In this document: one piece after another, positions 24,521-37,241 of the stretch
Layout: every line of letters begins with the position of its first letter
Numbering within the stretch: the stretch's first letter is position 1
Assembly: GCA_036897095.1 (NCBI GenBank)
Contig: JAYMSP010000069.1
Span: 1 to 64,000 of the forward strand
From: Plantago elongata
Lineage: Eukaryota > Streptophyta > Magnoliopsida > Lamiales > Plantaginaceae
Direction of reading: 5' to 3'
DNA: 64,000 bases
The notes under the pieces: generated by a model
Database searches by the model: none
What the model was told of the DNA's origin: nothing
What the model saw: only the letters and a program-made list of their open reading frames with translations
Program-made: the position numbers and the translations under genes

Positions 24521-26190
24521 TAACCTTTTGAATTTTGATAGCAAAATCAGATCCATAGAGTTTCATAGCGAAGCCCAGTTTTATAGAGAATAAAGTCAAA
24601 GCTTTAGAAAGGGGCAATCAACACCGTGTTGGATAATAGGAAGCTTATGGATAAGAGCCATTATTCTTTCTCCTTGCTCCATCCATATAAGGACAGTTCA
24701 AAATTAACCCTCGAGGCGAACTCAAATCTGATGCACTCAGTTCCTTTTGATGTTTTTTATGGCAGAGGCTACTCTTTACTATGTTATTAGATGGATGATT
24801 AGTACGTAATGTGAATCAGTGATTTTTTTTTCTTAAACGGATACACGACTCGAATCCCCACCTATTAGTTAAAATTGAAACAGTCTTATCAACTGAGCTG
24901 CACTTTGTTGTCATACGAATCAGTAATAGACTGATTGAGATAGAATTTAAGTACCCTTTTTCAATTGAAATTGAGTTTTTTTTTACAAAATATTCGATTT
25001 GAATGGAGAAATGGCCGTTCCAGTGGTATGACAAACAGGCCTGAATGATAAATCACCGGGAAAGCTTCACCGGGGAAAGCTTGGACAAATTAGTTACTAT
25101 AATTCCGACGATATGTGGAGGCACGATTGAGTTGTTGACGGCGGTGGTTGATGTCTCAATCTGATTTAATCTCCCAGTCCTTTTCTCGCCGCAATTATGT
25201 CGAAATATATCAACTCAATGAAGTTTTATGTTTCCCCCCTTGTTAGTTTGCACAGTATATATATATTGAGATAGTAGGCATTTTTTTCAGAGTACTGTAT
25301 TTAAAGGAAAAAAGTAGCCTACAAGTTGAGAAAACTTCTATCAGTTTGCTTGGAAGTAGATTGTGTTCATTAGTTGCATAGTTTTATTTATTGTACTCAG
25401 ATCTGTTTTTATAAACCAGGCTACAATCCTGAAAATGTATATAACTTGCCCTCATAATCTTGTGATTGAACTGAAGTAGGAAATTTAGCATTACGTTACT
25501 GGAAGTTTTTTGGGATAGTAGATTAGAATCATGAAAATTTGCCCTTTATAAGATGATCTGGTGAAGTAGAGTGTAATCTAGGAAGTGTAGTAACTATGTA
25601 ATGTCGAAACAAGTAACTATTTAATTGTAGTGACTATTGAAATGAAGATTTCCAGATTTTCATGAATTAGTATTATAATCTGTTTATGAGAAACTAGAAT
25701 GTTTACGAGAAGAGTAAAATTATAAATTTAGTCGATTATGACTCCTTAAAACCCATTGATTTTCATACCAACATTTATATTATGATGTGTTTAAACCTGT
25801 TTTTAACATTTCATTAAATTTTAATGTAAAGCTTTATTTAACTTGATCGAAACAATATATGATATGTTTTCCTGAAGAAATAAACTACCATCTTCTACCT
25901 TGATACACGATTACAAATGTGTTGATAATTGATTTGTGACACAACAACTTGTATGTTATAATCGCTTGTCAAGGAGATGTTGAGACTTAAGAGGGTAAAT
26001 ATGATGGTATAGTCAAAACAATGTGAATTTACGAAGTTGAAATTCATGAATTGTAATTGTTACACAAATCAATTCATTTTCATTGTTTCTAAACTAACTG
26101 TGGGTATCGAACGAATCGCACAACACACATCATCAATACCTTCATATAAAACAATCTTCAACAACTATTTTACGCAATTTGTGAATTTAC
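24521..26190. other. Gene-poor AT-rich stretch
   Basis: Apart from the SINE copy at 24.8 kb and the possible Helitron end near 26,248, I see no gene or recognisable element. Confidence 0.4.
24813..24927 (-). mobile_element. Short tRNA-derived SINE, copy 2
   Basis: The body is about 24,824-24,916, same family as copies at 18.9, 29.8 and 61.8 kb. Box A (CAGCTCAGTTGA) and a weakened box B lie on the minus strand with a poly(A) tail. The target duplications GAATCAGTGAT and GAATCAGTAAT differ by one base, and the body differs more from the others, so this is an older insertion. Confidence 0.78.
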
Positions 26191-26209
26191 TTTAGTAAAA
26201 TATATTTAA

Positions 26210-26248
26210 AATACGCTACACACGCATAGCATGTGTCACCATTTCTAA
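26210..26248 (+). mobile_element. Possible Helitron 3' terminus
   Basis: CACACGC-ATA-GCATGTG forms a seven-pair hairpin with one mismatch. It is followed about ten bases later by TTTCTAA and then T, fitting the Helitron rule of a hairpin, then CTRR, inserted before T. No matching 5' TC end was found, so this rests on the terminus alone. Confidence 0.35.
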
Positions 26249-26479
26249 TATTATATAAGTTATTAATAAATATATAATTTTGATAATTATAATATGTAAA
26301 AATAGTGGGAGATGAAGTGCAGCTACATTTTTCTTCTTCTTTTTTCCCTTTTTAATTTTATTATTAGACGTGAAATTTATAGTTAAAATTGAATTAATTT
26401 ATAGCGCTCATAATTTTAATTAACGAACTATGAAAATTATAATTCGCGCTAAAACATGATCTTGAAAAAAAATGATGGC

Positions 26480-28040
26480 TTCGACTTTAATTGAACTTAA
26501 TCCGTGAACCAACTCAAAACGTGATAAATATCCATGTCACGAAATCCGTAAACATTAAGCGTGAAAATGCGGAAGCATAAACGAGCAAATGTCTTGCGCA
26601 AATCGCGCTCAGAAATAAAGTTTTCAAGTGATAGTACGATGCATGATTTACATGTAAACGTGAACAATGGTGACGATAAACTGATGTAGGCCATGATCAC
26701 TGATCTGGGACGCCAATTCCCGCTCCAGGTAGCTCCAACTCACCTAAAAGTGTTTATAAATAAGGGGGGTTAGTTAAACCACCGACTAAGCAAGTTTCAT
26801 GCACGTGGTCTAGGTTTCTATCTTTGCATCTTTTACATCTTTTAGTCTTGACTTAATGCAATGCAAATTATAACCTGACTTGACTCTATTCTATAGCATA
26901 ACTTGACTTGACTTGGCATTAACTTGACATGATTCTTGTTTTTTAACCGCGAGCTCACTTAGCATCGTAGGTTCTACCGTCGCCTATGGTGGCCATACAT
27001 GGCATGACATGAATTACCGGTTGGAGTACAAGTACCCCTTCAAGCCGCGAATAACATGAATACCTGACTTGGGCCACGTGGAGCTAAGGTTTCCCCTACG
27101 AACCCGTTAATTATTATATGATCTTTAATTTTAATTCTATGACTTACAATTTATTAGGGTGATCTCCCTAAATGCATGTCTTAAATGCATATGTCTTAAG
27201 TGAACAGTTAACAAGTAGCAACTGGAAAATGTTAAGAGGCATATCAAGCATGTAATGATCTTAGCGACATCAGGTTAGAACCGGTAGCAACTATTGGTAG
27301 TTCAAATTTCTAAAATAGAGAAACAACAATAGAGTACTAGATAACTTCATAACCGTGACAGTACATAGGATCTTGTAAGGACAAACTTGATCAAATGCAT
27401 AATTAGGAATCAATTAGTCCATGATCACATGGTGGCAAACAGGTAAATTAATATGTCTTGCTAACTTTCAATTAGTTATACTAGTAGTTCACAAAAATAG
27501 ATATTGAAGCAGATGAGAACCGACATTATATCTTTTCACAATAATCAAAGTTCGGGAAACATGAGAATATATTATAACTTAGACATTACTCAATCCGGAA
27601 CTGTAATATAAACTCAAAAACAACTTGCAACAAATAACAATTTTAACATGGATAACAATCAATTATATAAAGTCATGAATGAAACTTAGGAGATTTATAT
27701 GGTTGGAGAAGATTATATAAATTTGACATGTTAAAGAATATAAAGATGGTCATGTCATAAACTATAAACATGATTTGTTAGAGATTATAAATAGGCAATG
27801 TATACACGTCTAAACGTACTATATTCCGCTAGACTAATGCAATCCTAGACTATATGAAGCTAAAGAAGCTTGCCTTGGTAAGATTCTCCTAACTAGCTAA
27901 GCAAAATGAATCACGAACTTGTCCACCGCCCTAGCTTAGCCCGAGCTCCATCCTTCCCTCCTAAATGATGCGATAGGTACTAGTTTACTTGGGTGGATAA
28001 TATGTATAGTATGCAAAGGACAAAGTGAGGATATGTTGAT
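26480..28040. other. No gene recognised; possible old repeat
   Basis: The part at 26,690-27,120 is more GC-rich than its surroundings and has the feel of a repeat, but I can match it to no family. The rest is AT-rich without coding potential. It may include the truncated 5' part of the Helitron that follows. Confidence 0.35.
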
Positions 28041-28079
28041 GGAATAGTTTACAGGTGATAAATTAAATAATTGGTAGTG

Positions 28080-29808
28080 GTAAGAAGGTGAGAAAGGAAC
28101 AGTTGAAAATTTTTGCTCTTGCTGAGATAGAAACTCTGCTCAATAGGAATGGATTTAGCTTGCGTGGTTTCGAATGTATGCCCATCCCTGAAAATGTCGT
28201 GATTAATAATGGTATGAACAATTTGATAATTTGAGGAAATGTCGTATGATGTTGATGAGATGGTAGAGACCTTCAATCTTTTATATCCATGTTTAACCGA
28301 TGAGCAGAGGTCTGTATATCATACTATCATGGATGATGTCGATTCTAGTAGTGGTGGAATTCTCTTCTTATACGGTTATGGCGGTACGAGTAAAACATTT
28401 ATGTTGAATACAATATGCTCCGCATTGTGTGGTAGACGTGATATTGTTCTACCGGTTGCATCAGGTGGCATATCGTCACTTATTCTCCCATGGGGTCGTA
28501 CAACCCGCTCTAGATTTAATATTCCACTGCTGGTGGACGAGACCACAATGTGCATTCAAATTACACATGAAAGTGAACTAACATAACTCCTTAAGAGTAC
28601 AAAGTTGATAATTTGGGATGAAGCACCCATGACAAACAAGTTCTGCTTTGAGTTCCTAATGGAAGGGAATTGAATAAGTCTTTCGGTGGAAGGTTATCGT
28701 ATATGGTGGTGATTTCCAACATATATTGCATGTCGTTCCAAATGGTAGTAGACAAGATATAGTACACGCCTTTTTGTGTTATTCTAAAAAGCTATGGGGT
28801 TCATGTCGTGTACTTAAGATCACGAAAAATATGCGTCTGCAGGTATTATTTTACATTTCATGATGTCAATGACTTTGCTTTTTTATTATACTTCATGTAT
28901 TTAAAATTACATATTAATATTTTTATTTATGAATCAGGCTGGTCGTTCATATGCTGAGAACGAAGCCACAAGGGAATTTGCTGACTAATTGTTGGAAGTT
29001 TGAGATGGAAAAGTAGGTGGTGATAATGATGGTGAAGTTGAGTCCAAGATACTGGAGGAACTTTTGATACGCCCTACTGGTGAACCGATTGATGCAATCG
29101 TTAAGAGCACGTATCCTAACTTATTGTCCCGTGTCGGTGATGGTAAGTATTTTGACGGTAGAGATGTTCTTGCCCTTACTAATGAAATAGTACATGATGT
29201 CAATGATTATATAATGTCCATTCTACCTGGTGATGCAACATAGTTCATGAGTTCATATGCCATATGTCTTGATGAAGATAATATTGTGAACATAGAAGTC
29301 GTTTACTTTGTTGAATTCATAAACACTATAAGGCGTCTGGCATACCAAATTATATAATTCGATTGAAGGTTTCCACTCCTATTTTGTTACTCGGAAACAT
29401 TGATCAGGCAGAGAATTGTGTAACGGAACTAGACTAATTGTCATTGCGATTGACAAACGTGTTATTCGGGCGACGACCATGGATGTAAAGAATGATGGGA
29501 AGCCTGTGTATATACCTCGGATGTTACTCACACCCTCTGATCTCACATAGGTTTCTATTAGATTTCAGCGGAGACATATCCCGATTTCAGTTCGCTATGC
29601 AATGACAATAAACAAAAGTCAGGGACAATCACTATCTCATGTCGGGCTCTACCTTCCAAATTATGTCTTTAGTCATGGTGAGCTATACGTGACATTTTCA
29701 AGAGTAACAAGCAAGAAAGGTTTGAAGGTTTTAGCGCTCGATGAGGAAGGTTATTCGACCGACACAACTACTAACGTAGTTTACAAGGAGGTGTTTAGCT
29801 CTCTTTGA
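28080..29808 (+). pseudogene. Helitron PIF1-like helicase, broken
   Basis: Readable pieces: an N-terminal linker (ALAEIETLLNRNGFSLRGFECMP-type, near 28,115-28,180), motif I as FLYGYGGTSKTF near 28,368 (the usual Gly before Lys is Ser here), motif II as LIIWDEAPM near 28,605, and RYAMTINKSQGQSLSHVGLYLP near 29,596 (motif V). The C-terminal VTFSRVTSKKGLKVLALDEEG follows, to about 29,808. A likely intron lies near 28,843-28,938. Several stops and frame changes are present. PIF1-like helicases unwind DNA during rolling-circle transposition of Helitrons. Confidence 0.82.
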
Positions 29809-29833
29809 GAAATTTTACTTGCCTTATAAATGT

Positions 29834-29953
29834 TATAGTTCACAAACTTTTTTTTTTAAAACGGCTAGAGGATGACTCGAACCCCCGACCTATTAGTTGG
29901 AGGTGAAGCGTCTTACCAACTGAGCTGCGCTTCTTTGTCGCTATAGTTCATAA
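29834..29953 (-). mobile_element. Short tRNA-derived SINE, copy 3 (inside the Helitron)
   Basis: The body is 29,846-29,941. On the minus strand: GCGCAGCTCAGTTGG (box A), GGGGGTTCGAGTCA (box B), then poly(A). The target duplication is TATAGTTCACAA (29,834-29,845) against TATAGTTCATAA (29,942-29,953). This is the best-preserved promoter of the four copies. Confidence 0.88.
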
Positions 29954-30235
29954 GTTAATTTACTTCAATTTATTAACTAAATTTTCTGTCATATTATTGT
30001 ACACGATGATACTCCTATTGATGCAGATTGTGAAGACTTAATTTGATCTTTCATTTACAATATTCAATGGAGATCGTGATGACTTTATTTGATTTATTCT
30101 ATGCAATAAAATGTATCGAATTTTCGTTTACTTCGTTTTCTTTATCTAAACCTCGATTTATTATTATTGTACAATACTTTTTATATTTATTCAATAAGTG
30201 AAATATATTGTAGCATCGCTACGGGTTAGAACTAA

Positions 30236-32018
30236 TATATTTGTAATACTTAGAAAAAAATATATTAAGTTAAGGAAAATAATTAAAATTTATAAAGTAC
30301 AAAACATAAAATAAATAAAATGTTATGAAGGAGAAGGAGAAGGAAATAAGACAATCTTTACTAAGAGGCCAAGAATCTTGTAGATAGAAGATTGGTGAGA
30401 TTAAGAATCTAGTTAATTAATCAAGATCAAGAGGATTACAACGAAGAAGATGCAAGAAATGTCAAGGTTTGCTAAAGAGTCTGAAATTTTATATTTTATC
30501 GAATAACTCATAACGTGAGTTACTAATTACGACTAGAGAAGAAATAGAGTAGATCGATGAAAGGTGAAGGTTATGTGTTTCATCAAACGAGGAGTTAAAA
30601 TAGCCACCTAAGTCCCTCAAATAAATGACTAGCAAAGGTAAACACAAACTAAAAAATCAAAGGGAAAAAAAATCACATACACACCATTCACAAATTAAAT
30701 TCCCAGTTCAAAACAACAACACAATGCACAAACTGAAGATCAAAAGAGAGAAATAAGGAAATCAAAATTAGGCAGTTGAATTCAATATGATCATCACACA
30801 AAAATCACAGCCACAATAAAAGCGAAATATAATTCGAAAAACACACAACAAGAATTCGTTTTTCGTGTCCCCACACTTCATCCCAAAACGACAAAGTCGA
30901 ATGTCAAACTCGCTCCCTAAACAACATTACAAAAATTTGTGAAAGTCCAAGTTTTCATAGAGAGTCATGCAATATTGCATATTCTAATTGTGACGTTTTG
31001 TATGTTAGTTGTAAATTTTTGTTTATTTATAAATTATCTATTATTATATATTAATTATGTGACTAAATCTATTTTATAGCATTCAAGAGTTTCTCAAACG
31101 ACATTATCAAATACTGCTCACACAAGCCTTCATGCCTTAAAACCTTTTATAATGCACCTGCAAATGTTATTAGTGTAATAAGTAGTATTTTTCTACATTA
31201 ATGTTTTAAATCATAGATTAAATGAAATGTGAATATTGTTAAAGTATTGCTAATACACGTAAAATATAGTCCACGACAAGAATTATAGCATGGCACAAGC
31301 TTCCTGGATGGCTAAGCTAATTGAGCCTTATTCTCATCCATAACCCTACCTACTATTGAATCCAGATAATATCCAAATTATAAGGTTGATCCTTCATCTC
31401 TAGAATAAGTGGGCAACCTAAATCTGCCAATCCTCGTGCAAACTTTCCAAGTCCATGGATTCCAATTCTGGATTGAGTGTAGGACTAAGCAAGAATATCA
31501 TATTGTTGGACTTTGAATTTCATCGTGTCATTATGGACTTAGCTCTGTTCTCTTTAATTAAAAATTTATTTAGTATAAATCAACTTTAATTAGTTATATT
31601 TTATATTAAATTTTAACTCAGTGCAATTTAAAAAATTATAATTGAAGGGAACGCACCCTTTCAATTAACTACTTTTATTTTTTTCCCTCTACATGTCGTC
31701 GAATCAAGAGAATGGAAATTCGGTTCCATACTTGGCCATTCGGATAAGGTTCTACATTAAAAGTTAAAAGTTAACGCTACTGACTTGAAGATAATCATAC
31801 TCTGGTTTTTATCCTTGTCCTTTTCTCAAATGGTACCATTATGCAAGCTTACTTTGGCATTCAAGAGCATCATTAAGACATTGAGAAGTGGTTGTGAACT
31901 GTCAACATTTCACATGGAAACTTGAAAGAAGAGTGATTTACTAATAAGTTTTGTAACAATGGAAAGATAAAGTTTGTGAGCCGTAGCTAACTCTTCAACT
32001 AACTCATTAATTTCAATT
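30236..32018. other. Intergenic, no gene seen
   Basis: AT-rich DNA without recognisable coding sequence, RNA gene or repeat termini. The stretch 31,260-31,560 is less AT-rich but has no open frame worth naming. Confidence 0.4.
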
Positions 32019-32120
32019 TCATATATGATGAATAATCGTATTTGATATGTAATACATTATCGACTTTGATAAAATTAATAATGTATTGTATTATAAATAC
32101 GATTATTCACCATATGCTAT
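32019..32120. repeat. Small fold-back (MITE-like) element
   Basis: The left arm, around ATGATGAATAATCGTATTT then AATACATTAT, is repeated inverted on the right (AATGTATTGTATT, AAATACGATTATTCACCAT). The whole 100-bp unit can fold into a long imperfect hairpin. No family was recognised. Confidence 0.7.
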
Positions 32121-32485
32121 AATCCCAGAATTCTGAATCACCACAATTATTCAATACATTTACAAATTAAAATTATTGCGCCGAACAATTACGTTTCCCT
32201 TTCTTGTACCGAACATAGATTCACGTTTCATTTGTTTTCTATAGTCAATGAATAGATGAACAAAGTGAACAGACAGCTCACTCCATATTCAAAAGTTATA
32301 CAGAAATAAATGCTAAATTTATGACAGTGTTTGTATTCATTGCTGTAGGAGATTGTTCATAATATTCATATGATACATTGTACACATGATAAACTGCACT
32401 GCAAGTGGCTATTGCTAATATATTATCCAGATAAATTTATTTCTAAAATAAGGTAATACTCGATTAAACTTTAAATTATAAAATA

Positions 32486-33236
32486 TAATAAAAGCTCTAT
32501 AAATTAATACTCGATAAATTAATAATCTCGATAAAATAATAAAATAATAACTTTTTTAAAATTTCAGTGTATATACATTGGTTCCAACGGAACCATAAAT
32601 TAATAATTACTAAAATATTTTATATGTAAATATGTGCCATACACTTCAAAATTCTAAATTGTCTAGTAAAAAATGAATCTATAATCACTTATTTTTTGGT
32701 AAACTTCAAATCCATACGCATTGTACTTAAGATTTGGGGCGTTGTCTTCTCATCTTGCAAGAAAAAGTTGTGAAGGGTTGTTGCCGCTGCAATGTTTCAT
32801 TTCAAGTGACTGGTTCCAAAGTTACTGAATCATCCTCAACTTCGTCATCCACCGGATTTTGGATGGTATCCGTCACAATTTCTCCAATGCTTTGAACCTC
32901 GAAACAATCATTAATCTAGCAATTTTTACGTTGGTACCATGGACCAATTCTTTATCACATGAACTAACTTTTACTTATTAGAAAACAATGAACTTGACAA
33001 ATTCAATTAACTTGTAAAAATAAATTCATAGAATGTTAATTGGAACTTGATTTTGTAATTCATTTTACATCTTTAACTAATATACATTGTAACTAGTATA
33101 TTGAACTTGAAAGTGTAAAGGTCATACGTAAGACGTCTTTAAATTAATAAATTATTAATTTATTCATATAATAATATATAGCTAAATTAATAAAATATCT
33201 CGGTCTCAATATTATTAATTTATAGAGATTTTATTG
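32486..33236 (-). mobile_element. Emigrant/Lemi1-type pogo (Tc1/mariner) element, remnant
   Basis: Both ends carry CTCTATAAATTAATA in inverted orientation, preceded by AATAAAA, differing at few positions from the terminus of Arabidopsis Emigrant and its autonomous relative Lemi1. TA flanks the element on each side (32,484-32,485 and 33,237-33,238). On the minus strand, 32,740-32,920 keeps the C-terminal part of a pogo/Tigger-like transposase: DDEVEDDSVTLEPVT, then ATTLHNFFLQDE in another frame. The catalytic part is gone; at 751 bp it is an internally deleted, decayed copy. Confidence 0.82.
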
Positions 33237-33238
33237 TA

Positions 33239-34548
33239 GCTAATATGACAGGTAGCTTGTAAAATATTAAGCTAGCCGGTTTGTTCTATATATACTATAT
33301 ATAATAAATTTACTAGCTTATCAATTAATTACATTTTTATATACTCTAACAAAATTAAAATTAAATTATCAATTATACGATCAACTACAACTAATATTAT
33401 CATCTCTCTTCTCAACTATCACCGAAATTATTAGCTAGTGCTACTATGGCTCTGTTAACCCAAGTTTAATTATCAGTTAGCACAAGTTTAATTATTAATT
33501 AGCTTGTCATCACGATGATATTACTTTTATAATAAACTTATTACATGAACGTCTAAGTGGTATTTGATAGAATAATCTTATTCAAGAAGCTTTAAAAAAA
33601 CGATATCTAATTTGTATTTATCCCATTTAGCAAATCAACTAGATTATCAGTTAATTAATTTCTGAACTCTTCTAAAAAAGTCAAAGTCTAAGGAAAGAGT
33701 TATTTTCCATTAGATATGAAAATTTCATTTATTTATTTATTTATAGTATGTGAATTTTTATTCAACGTTTGTAGACTTTTACGTATTGTCTGTGAATTTT
33801 AACGTTGTCTGTGAGTTTTTATTTAGGGTTTTTAGGTTTTTACTTTGTTTGTGAACTTTTACAGGTGTCTGTGAATTTTTATTCAAGGTATGTGGAGTTT
33901 TCTTATGTTGTATGTGAGTTTTTATTTAGGGTTTGTGGATTTTAATGTAAAAGAGCGGAATTTTTATATTTAATTAAAAAATCGCATTCCTCTAGACTAG
34001 CTCAAAATCAACTAATTTATCATATACTCAATCAACTAACATATACTTAGCTTATTAGATATCAATTACTTTTTTCGTGTCGAAATAAGTTTTTCATTTT
34101 AATTTTTTATAATCAATTTTAACTAAAAATTAATTTTAAACTGTAAATGAAAAATATATATGATGAAACTTTATAGTCTAAATTTTTATTATCAACTAGT
34201 TTTTGATAAATCTAGCAAATTATAAGAGGTTACCATCCCTCATTTAAAACCTCCCAACCAACAAAAGCTACACAATCATAATCTGACTAAAACGCCACCT
34301 AATTCCTCCCAACCATTAACACCAACAAGGGCACACTTGTCATTTCAGCACCAACACCTCATCATCCACTCACCCTCATTAAAACCTTCCCAACCGAAAA
34401 AAGGCCATATCCGTAATTTCACCAACTACCCTCCATATTCTTCCTTCATTTAAACTCTCACCTTCCCTCCCCTTTCAACACACACACAAAAAAACATACA
34501 TACACACAAAAATCCATACCAAAGCAGTGCACAGTTCTCACATCAACA
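33239..34548 (+). other. Upstream region of the GPAT gene
   Basis: Non-coding DNA, including a MITE-like element with internal minisatellite (33,700-33,985) and, near 34,440-34,548, a CT- and CA-rich leader typical of plant 5' UTRs. The stretch 34,080-34,230 may be a degraded Stowaway-like repeat. Confidence 0.45.
33700..33985. repeat. Inverted-repeat element with internal minisatellite, copy 1
   Basis: Starts with CCATTAGATATGAAAATTTCA and ends with a degraded inverse (GGAATTTTTATATTTAATT). Between these, a phrase of about 30-40 bases (TGTGAATTTTTATTTAGGGTT with variants) is repeated six or more times. A second copy with the same plan is at 57,437-57,755. Confidence 0.7.
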
Positions 34549-37241
34549 ATGGCGAAAACCGCACGCGCTGCGTCGCGGTTCCCCTCAATCGACAAATGTG
34601 ACACCTCCGTCGCAAACCGGAACTCAATTGCAGCGGACCTTGACGGTACGCTCCTCAACTCCCGATCCTCGTTTCCGTACTTCATGCTCGTCGCAATCGA
34701 GGCCGGGAGCTTTCTCCGCGGCCTGGTCCTGCTCCTCGCGTTCCCGATCATCGCGATCGCTTACATCTTCATCAACGAGGCGTTGGCGATCAAAATGCTG
34801 ATTTACATTTCGTATGCTGGACTCAAGGTGCGTGACATTGAGCTGGCTGCTCGCGCGGTGCTTCCGAGATTCTACGCGAGTGACGTCAGGGCAGATAGCT
34901 ATGAGGTGTTCGAGAAGTGTAAGCGGAAGGTGATCATTACGGCGAATCCGACGATTATGGTGGAGCCGTTTGTTAAGGATTATTTGGGTGGAGATAAGGT
35001 GATTGGGACTGAGATTGAGGTGGATCCGAGGACGAAGAAGGCGACCGGGTTTGTGAAGAGTCCGGGTGTTTTGGTGGGGAAATGGAAGAAGTTGGGCGTG
35101 CTGAAGGAGTTTGGGGATGAGAAGCCGGATCTAGGGATTGGTGATCGTGAATCTGATCATGATTTCATGTCCGTTTGCAAGGTATAATTCACTTCACTGT
35201 ACTTCATTTTGTTTTTCCAATTTTCAGCTGTTGCTTTGAATTTTGATGAGTGTTCTTTAGCTGGAATAGTTATTCTATGCATACCTGTTTAGAAATTACT
35301 GATAATTGGTCGGGGTTCGAGTCAATTTACACTTTATGTTAAATCTTAATCAAACTGTCTGTAACAAATTGATAAAAGGTTAATGTGATGTGTGTCGAAA
35401 TTGATTGATCTGATTTGTTCATGTAGGTTTATACCTGGAGTTTAGAAAACGAATGAAATCTAATGATGTTGATTTGTTGATTTGTTGATATTGTTAGGTT
35501 AGGTTAACAGTTTGTGAATTTTTGTTATATTTACATTCTTAATTGGTGATTCCGTTCCGGTTACTCTTTATGATTTCAGAAGTTTCTTGATTGAAGACAG
35601 TAAAACAGGGTACTAAAACAGAGGCTATTTAATTGTGCTCACCTTTACACCTAACATTTGCGAAAAAAACATGCAAGTAATAAATGAGAGTTCATCAGAT
35701 GAGAGCCTGCTTTTAATTTAGTAGTTGAGGATGTAGTGGTAATTATCATAGGTTCATTGGCTTAGTCCTAAAAGGGACCAGATCATTTACCATTAGTCCA
35801 TTACAGATCATTTACCATTAGTCCATTACAGACTGTTGTGAGGTAAATTGGTGAAGAAACAAGGCATGTGGTGCAGTTCATTCTTCCTGAGACTGGTTGA
35901 CTTGTGAGGACTATTTGTTGGATTTTTTAATTTCTATGTTAGTAAGAGAAAATGAGTAAAGGGATTGGATCTGATGTAGATAGATGCCCCAACCTACTTT
36001 TTCATCTGCATCACCTAATTGCTGATGAGAATTTATGCTATCTTGACGTTTCTGTACTGGGAACTTCATGTATATCTTATCTTGAACTTCGACGTTTATG
36101 TTCTAGTGATCGTGGCAAATGTCATATGAACTTCGTTTTAGTAACAATGACCACCAGAACAACTCAGAGCAAGCGAAAGACGAAAATTATGACTAAATTG
36201 GAAACTTTAGTATTGGACGCCTCGGGCTGTTGATTTGTTGGAAGATGTAGATTAAACTGAATTCCTCATTCTAGTGTTTTTGTTAATATGTATTCCTTTT
36301 AAGTTTGATTTCATCTCATTGAAATAATTAACTTTTTCACTGATGCAATTATCCATGATCAACAGGAGGGATACATGGTGCTACCAGCTAAATCACATAA
36401 GCCACTGCCTCTTGACCGCCTAAAAACCAGGCTGATCTTCCATGATGGTCGGCTAGTGCAGCGCCCTACACCATTGAACGCTCTAATCACCTTCATTTGG
36501 CTCCCATTTGGATTCATGCTCTCCATATTCCGTGTGTACTTCAACCTACCCCTTCCAGAGCGCGTTGTTAAGTTCACCTATGCCTTGTGCGGCATCAAAC
36601 TAGTGATCAAGGGTAACCTGCCCCCACCCCCTTCCCCTGGGACCCCTGGAAACCTCTTTGTCTGCAATCACCGCACAGCTCTTGATCCCATCATCATCTC
36701 AATTGCATTGGGCCGAAAAGTCTCTTGTGTGACATACAGTGTCAGCAAGCTGTCAAGGTTCCTCTCTCCCATACCAGCTGTTGCTTTGACTCGTGACCGT
36801 GAAAAAGATGCAGCTATAATTAAGGAAGTTCTCCGAAATGGTGACCTAGTCGTCTGCCCTGAAGGAACAACCTGTCGTGAGCCTTATCTGTTGAGGTTCA
36901 GTGCGTTGTTTGCAGAAATGAGTGACAGGATCGTGCCTGTCTCAATGAATCTTAAGCAGAACATGTTCAATGGGACTACCGTTCGTGGTGTAAAGTTCTG
37001 GGATCCTTACTTCTTCTTCATGAATCCAAGGCCAACTTACGAGGCCACATTTCTCGAGAGGCTGCCCGAGGAAATGACTGTTAAGGCCGGTGGTAAGTCG
37101 GCTATCGAGGTAGCAAATCACGTGCAGAAGATCTTGGCTGGTTCCCTAGGATTTGAGTGCACTCAGCTGACAAGAAAGGATAAGTACCTGCTGCTTGGTG
37201 GGAATGATGGGAAAGTGGAATCTATGTATACCAAGAAGTAA
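34549..37241 (+). CDS. GPAT4/8: sn-2 glycerol-3-phosphate acyltransferase, GPAT4/8 clade
   Basis: Two exons, 34,549-35,181 and 36,366-37,241, give 502 residues (Arabidopsis GPAT4 and GPAT8 are about 500). An N-terminal HAD-like phosphatase domain has motif I DLDGT (Asp30, Asp32) and GDRESDHDF near 203. Membrane segments follow near 40-85 and 250-270. The acyltransferase domain has NHRTALDP (His313, Asp318), [17 protein letters not shown] and IVPVSMN. The family is bifunctional: it acylates the sn-2 position of glycerol-3-phosphate with omega-oxidised acyl-CoA and removes the phosphate, giving 2-monoacylglycerol for cutin, at the ER. The intact phosphatase motifs support a GPAT4/6/8-type enzyme rather than the GPAT5/7 (suberin) type. 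The C terminus [19 protein letters not shown] places it with GPAT4/8. The first exon is clearly GC-richer than its surroundings. Confidence 0.96.

Larger units (their letters stand above)
28049..30235 (+). mobile_element. Decayed Helitron (helicase part plus 3' end)
   Basis: Fragments of a Helitron PIF1-type helicase (28,080-29,808) are followed at 30,210-30,235 by a typical Helitron 3' end: the perfect hairpin GTAGC-ATC-GCTAC, then GGGTTAGAACTAA, i.e. a CTAA end placed before T. The Rep/HUH nuclease half and the 5' TC end were not found, so the element is truncated or too decayed on the left. A SINE (29,846-29,941) sits inside its 3' part. Confidence 0.82.

Noticed and set aside
34458-34751. 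97-codon minus-strand frame over the GPAT start
   Set aside because: Shadow of the GC-rich first exon in the opposite strand; no family similarity.
35952-36233. 93-codon open frame between the two GPAT exons
   Set aside because: It lies wholly inside the single intron, matches nothing, and both GPAT exons join in frame across it.
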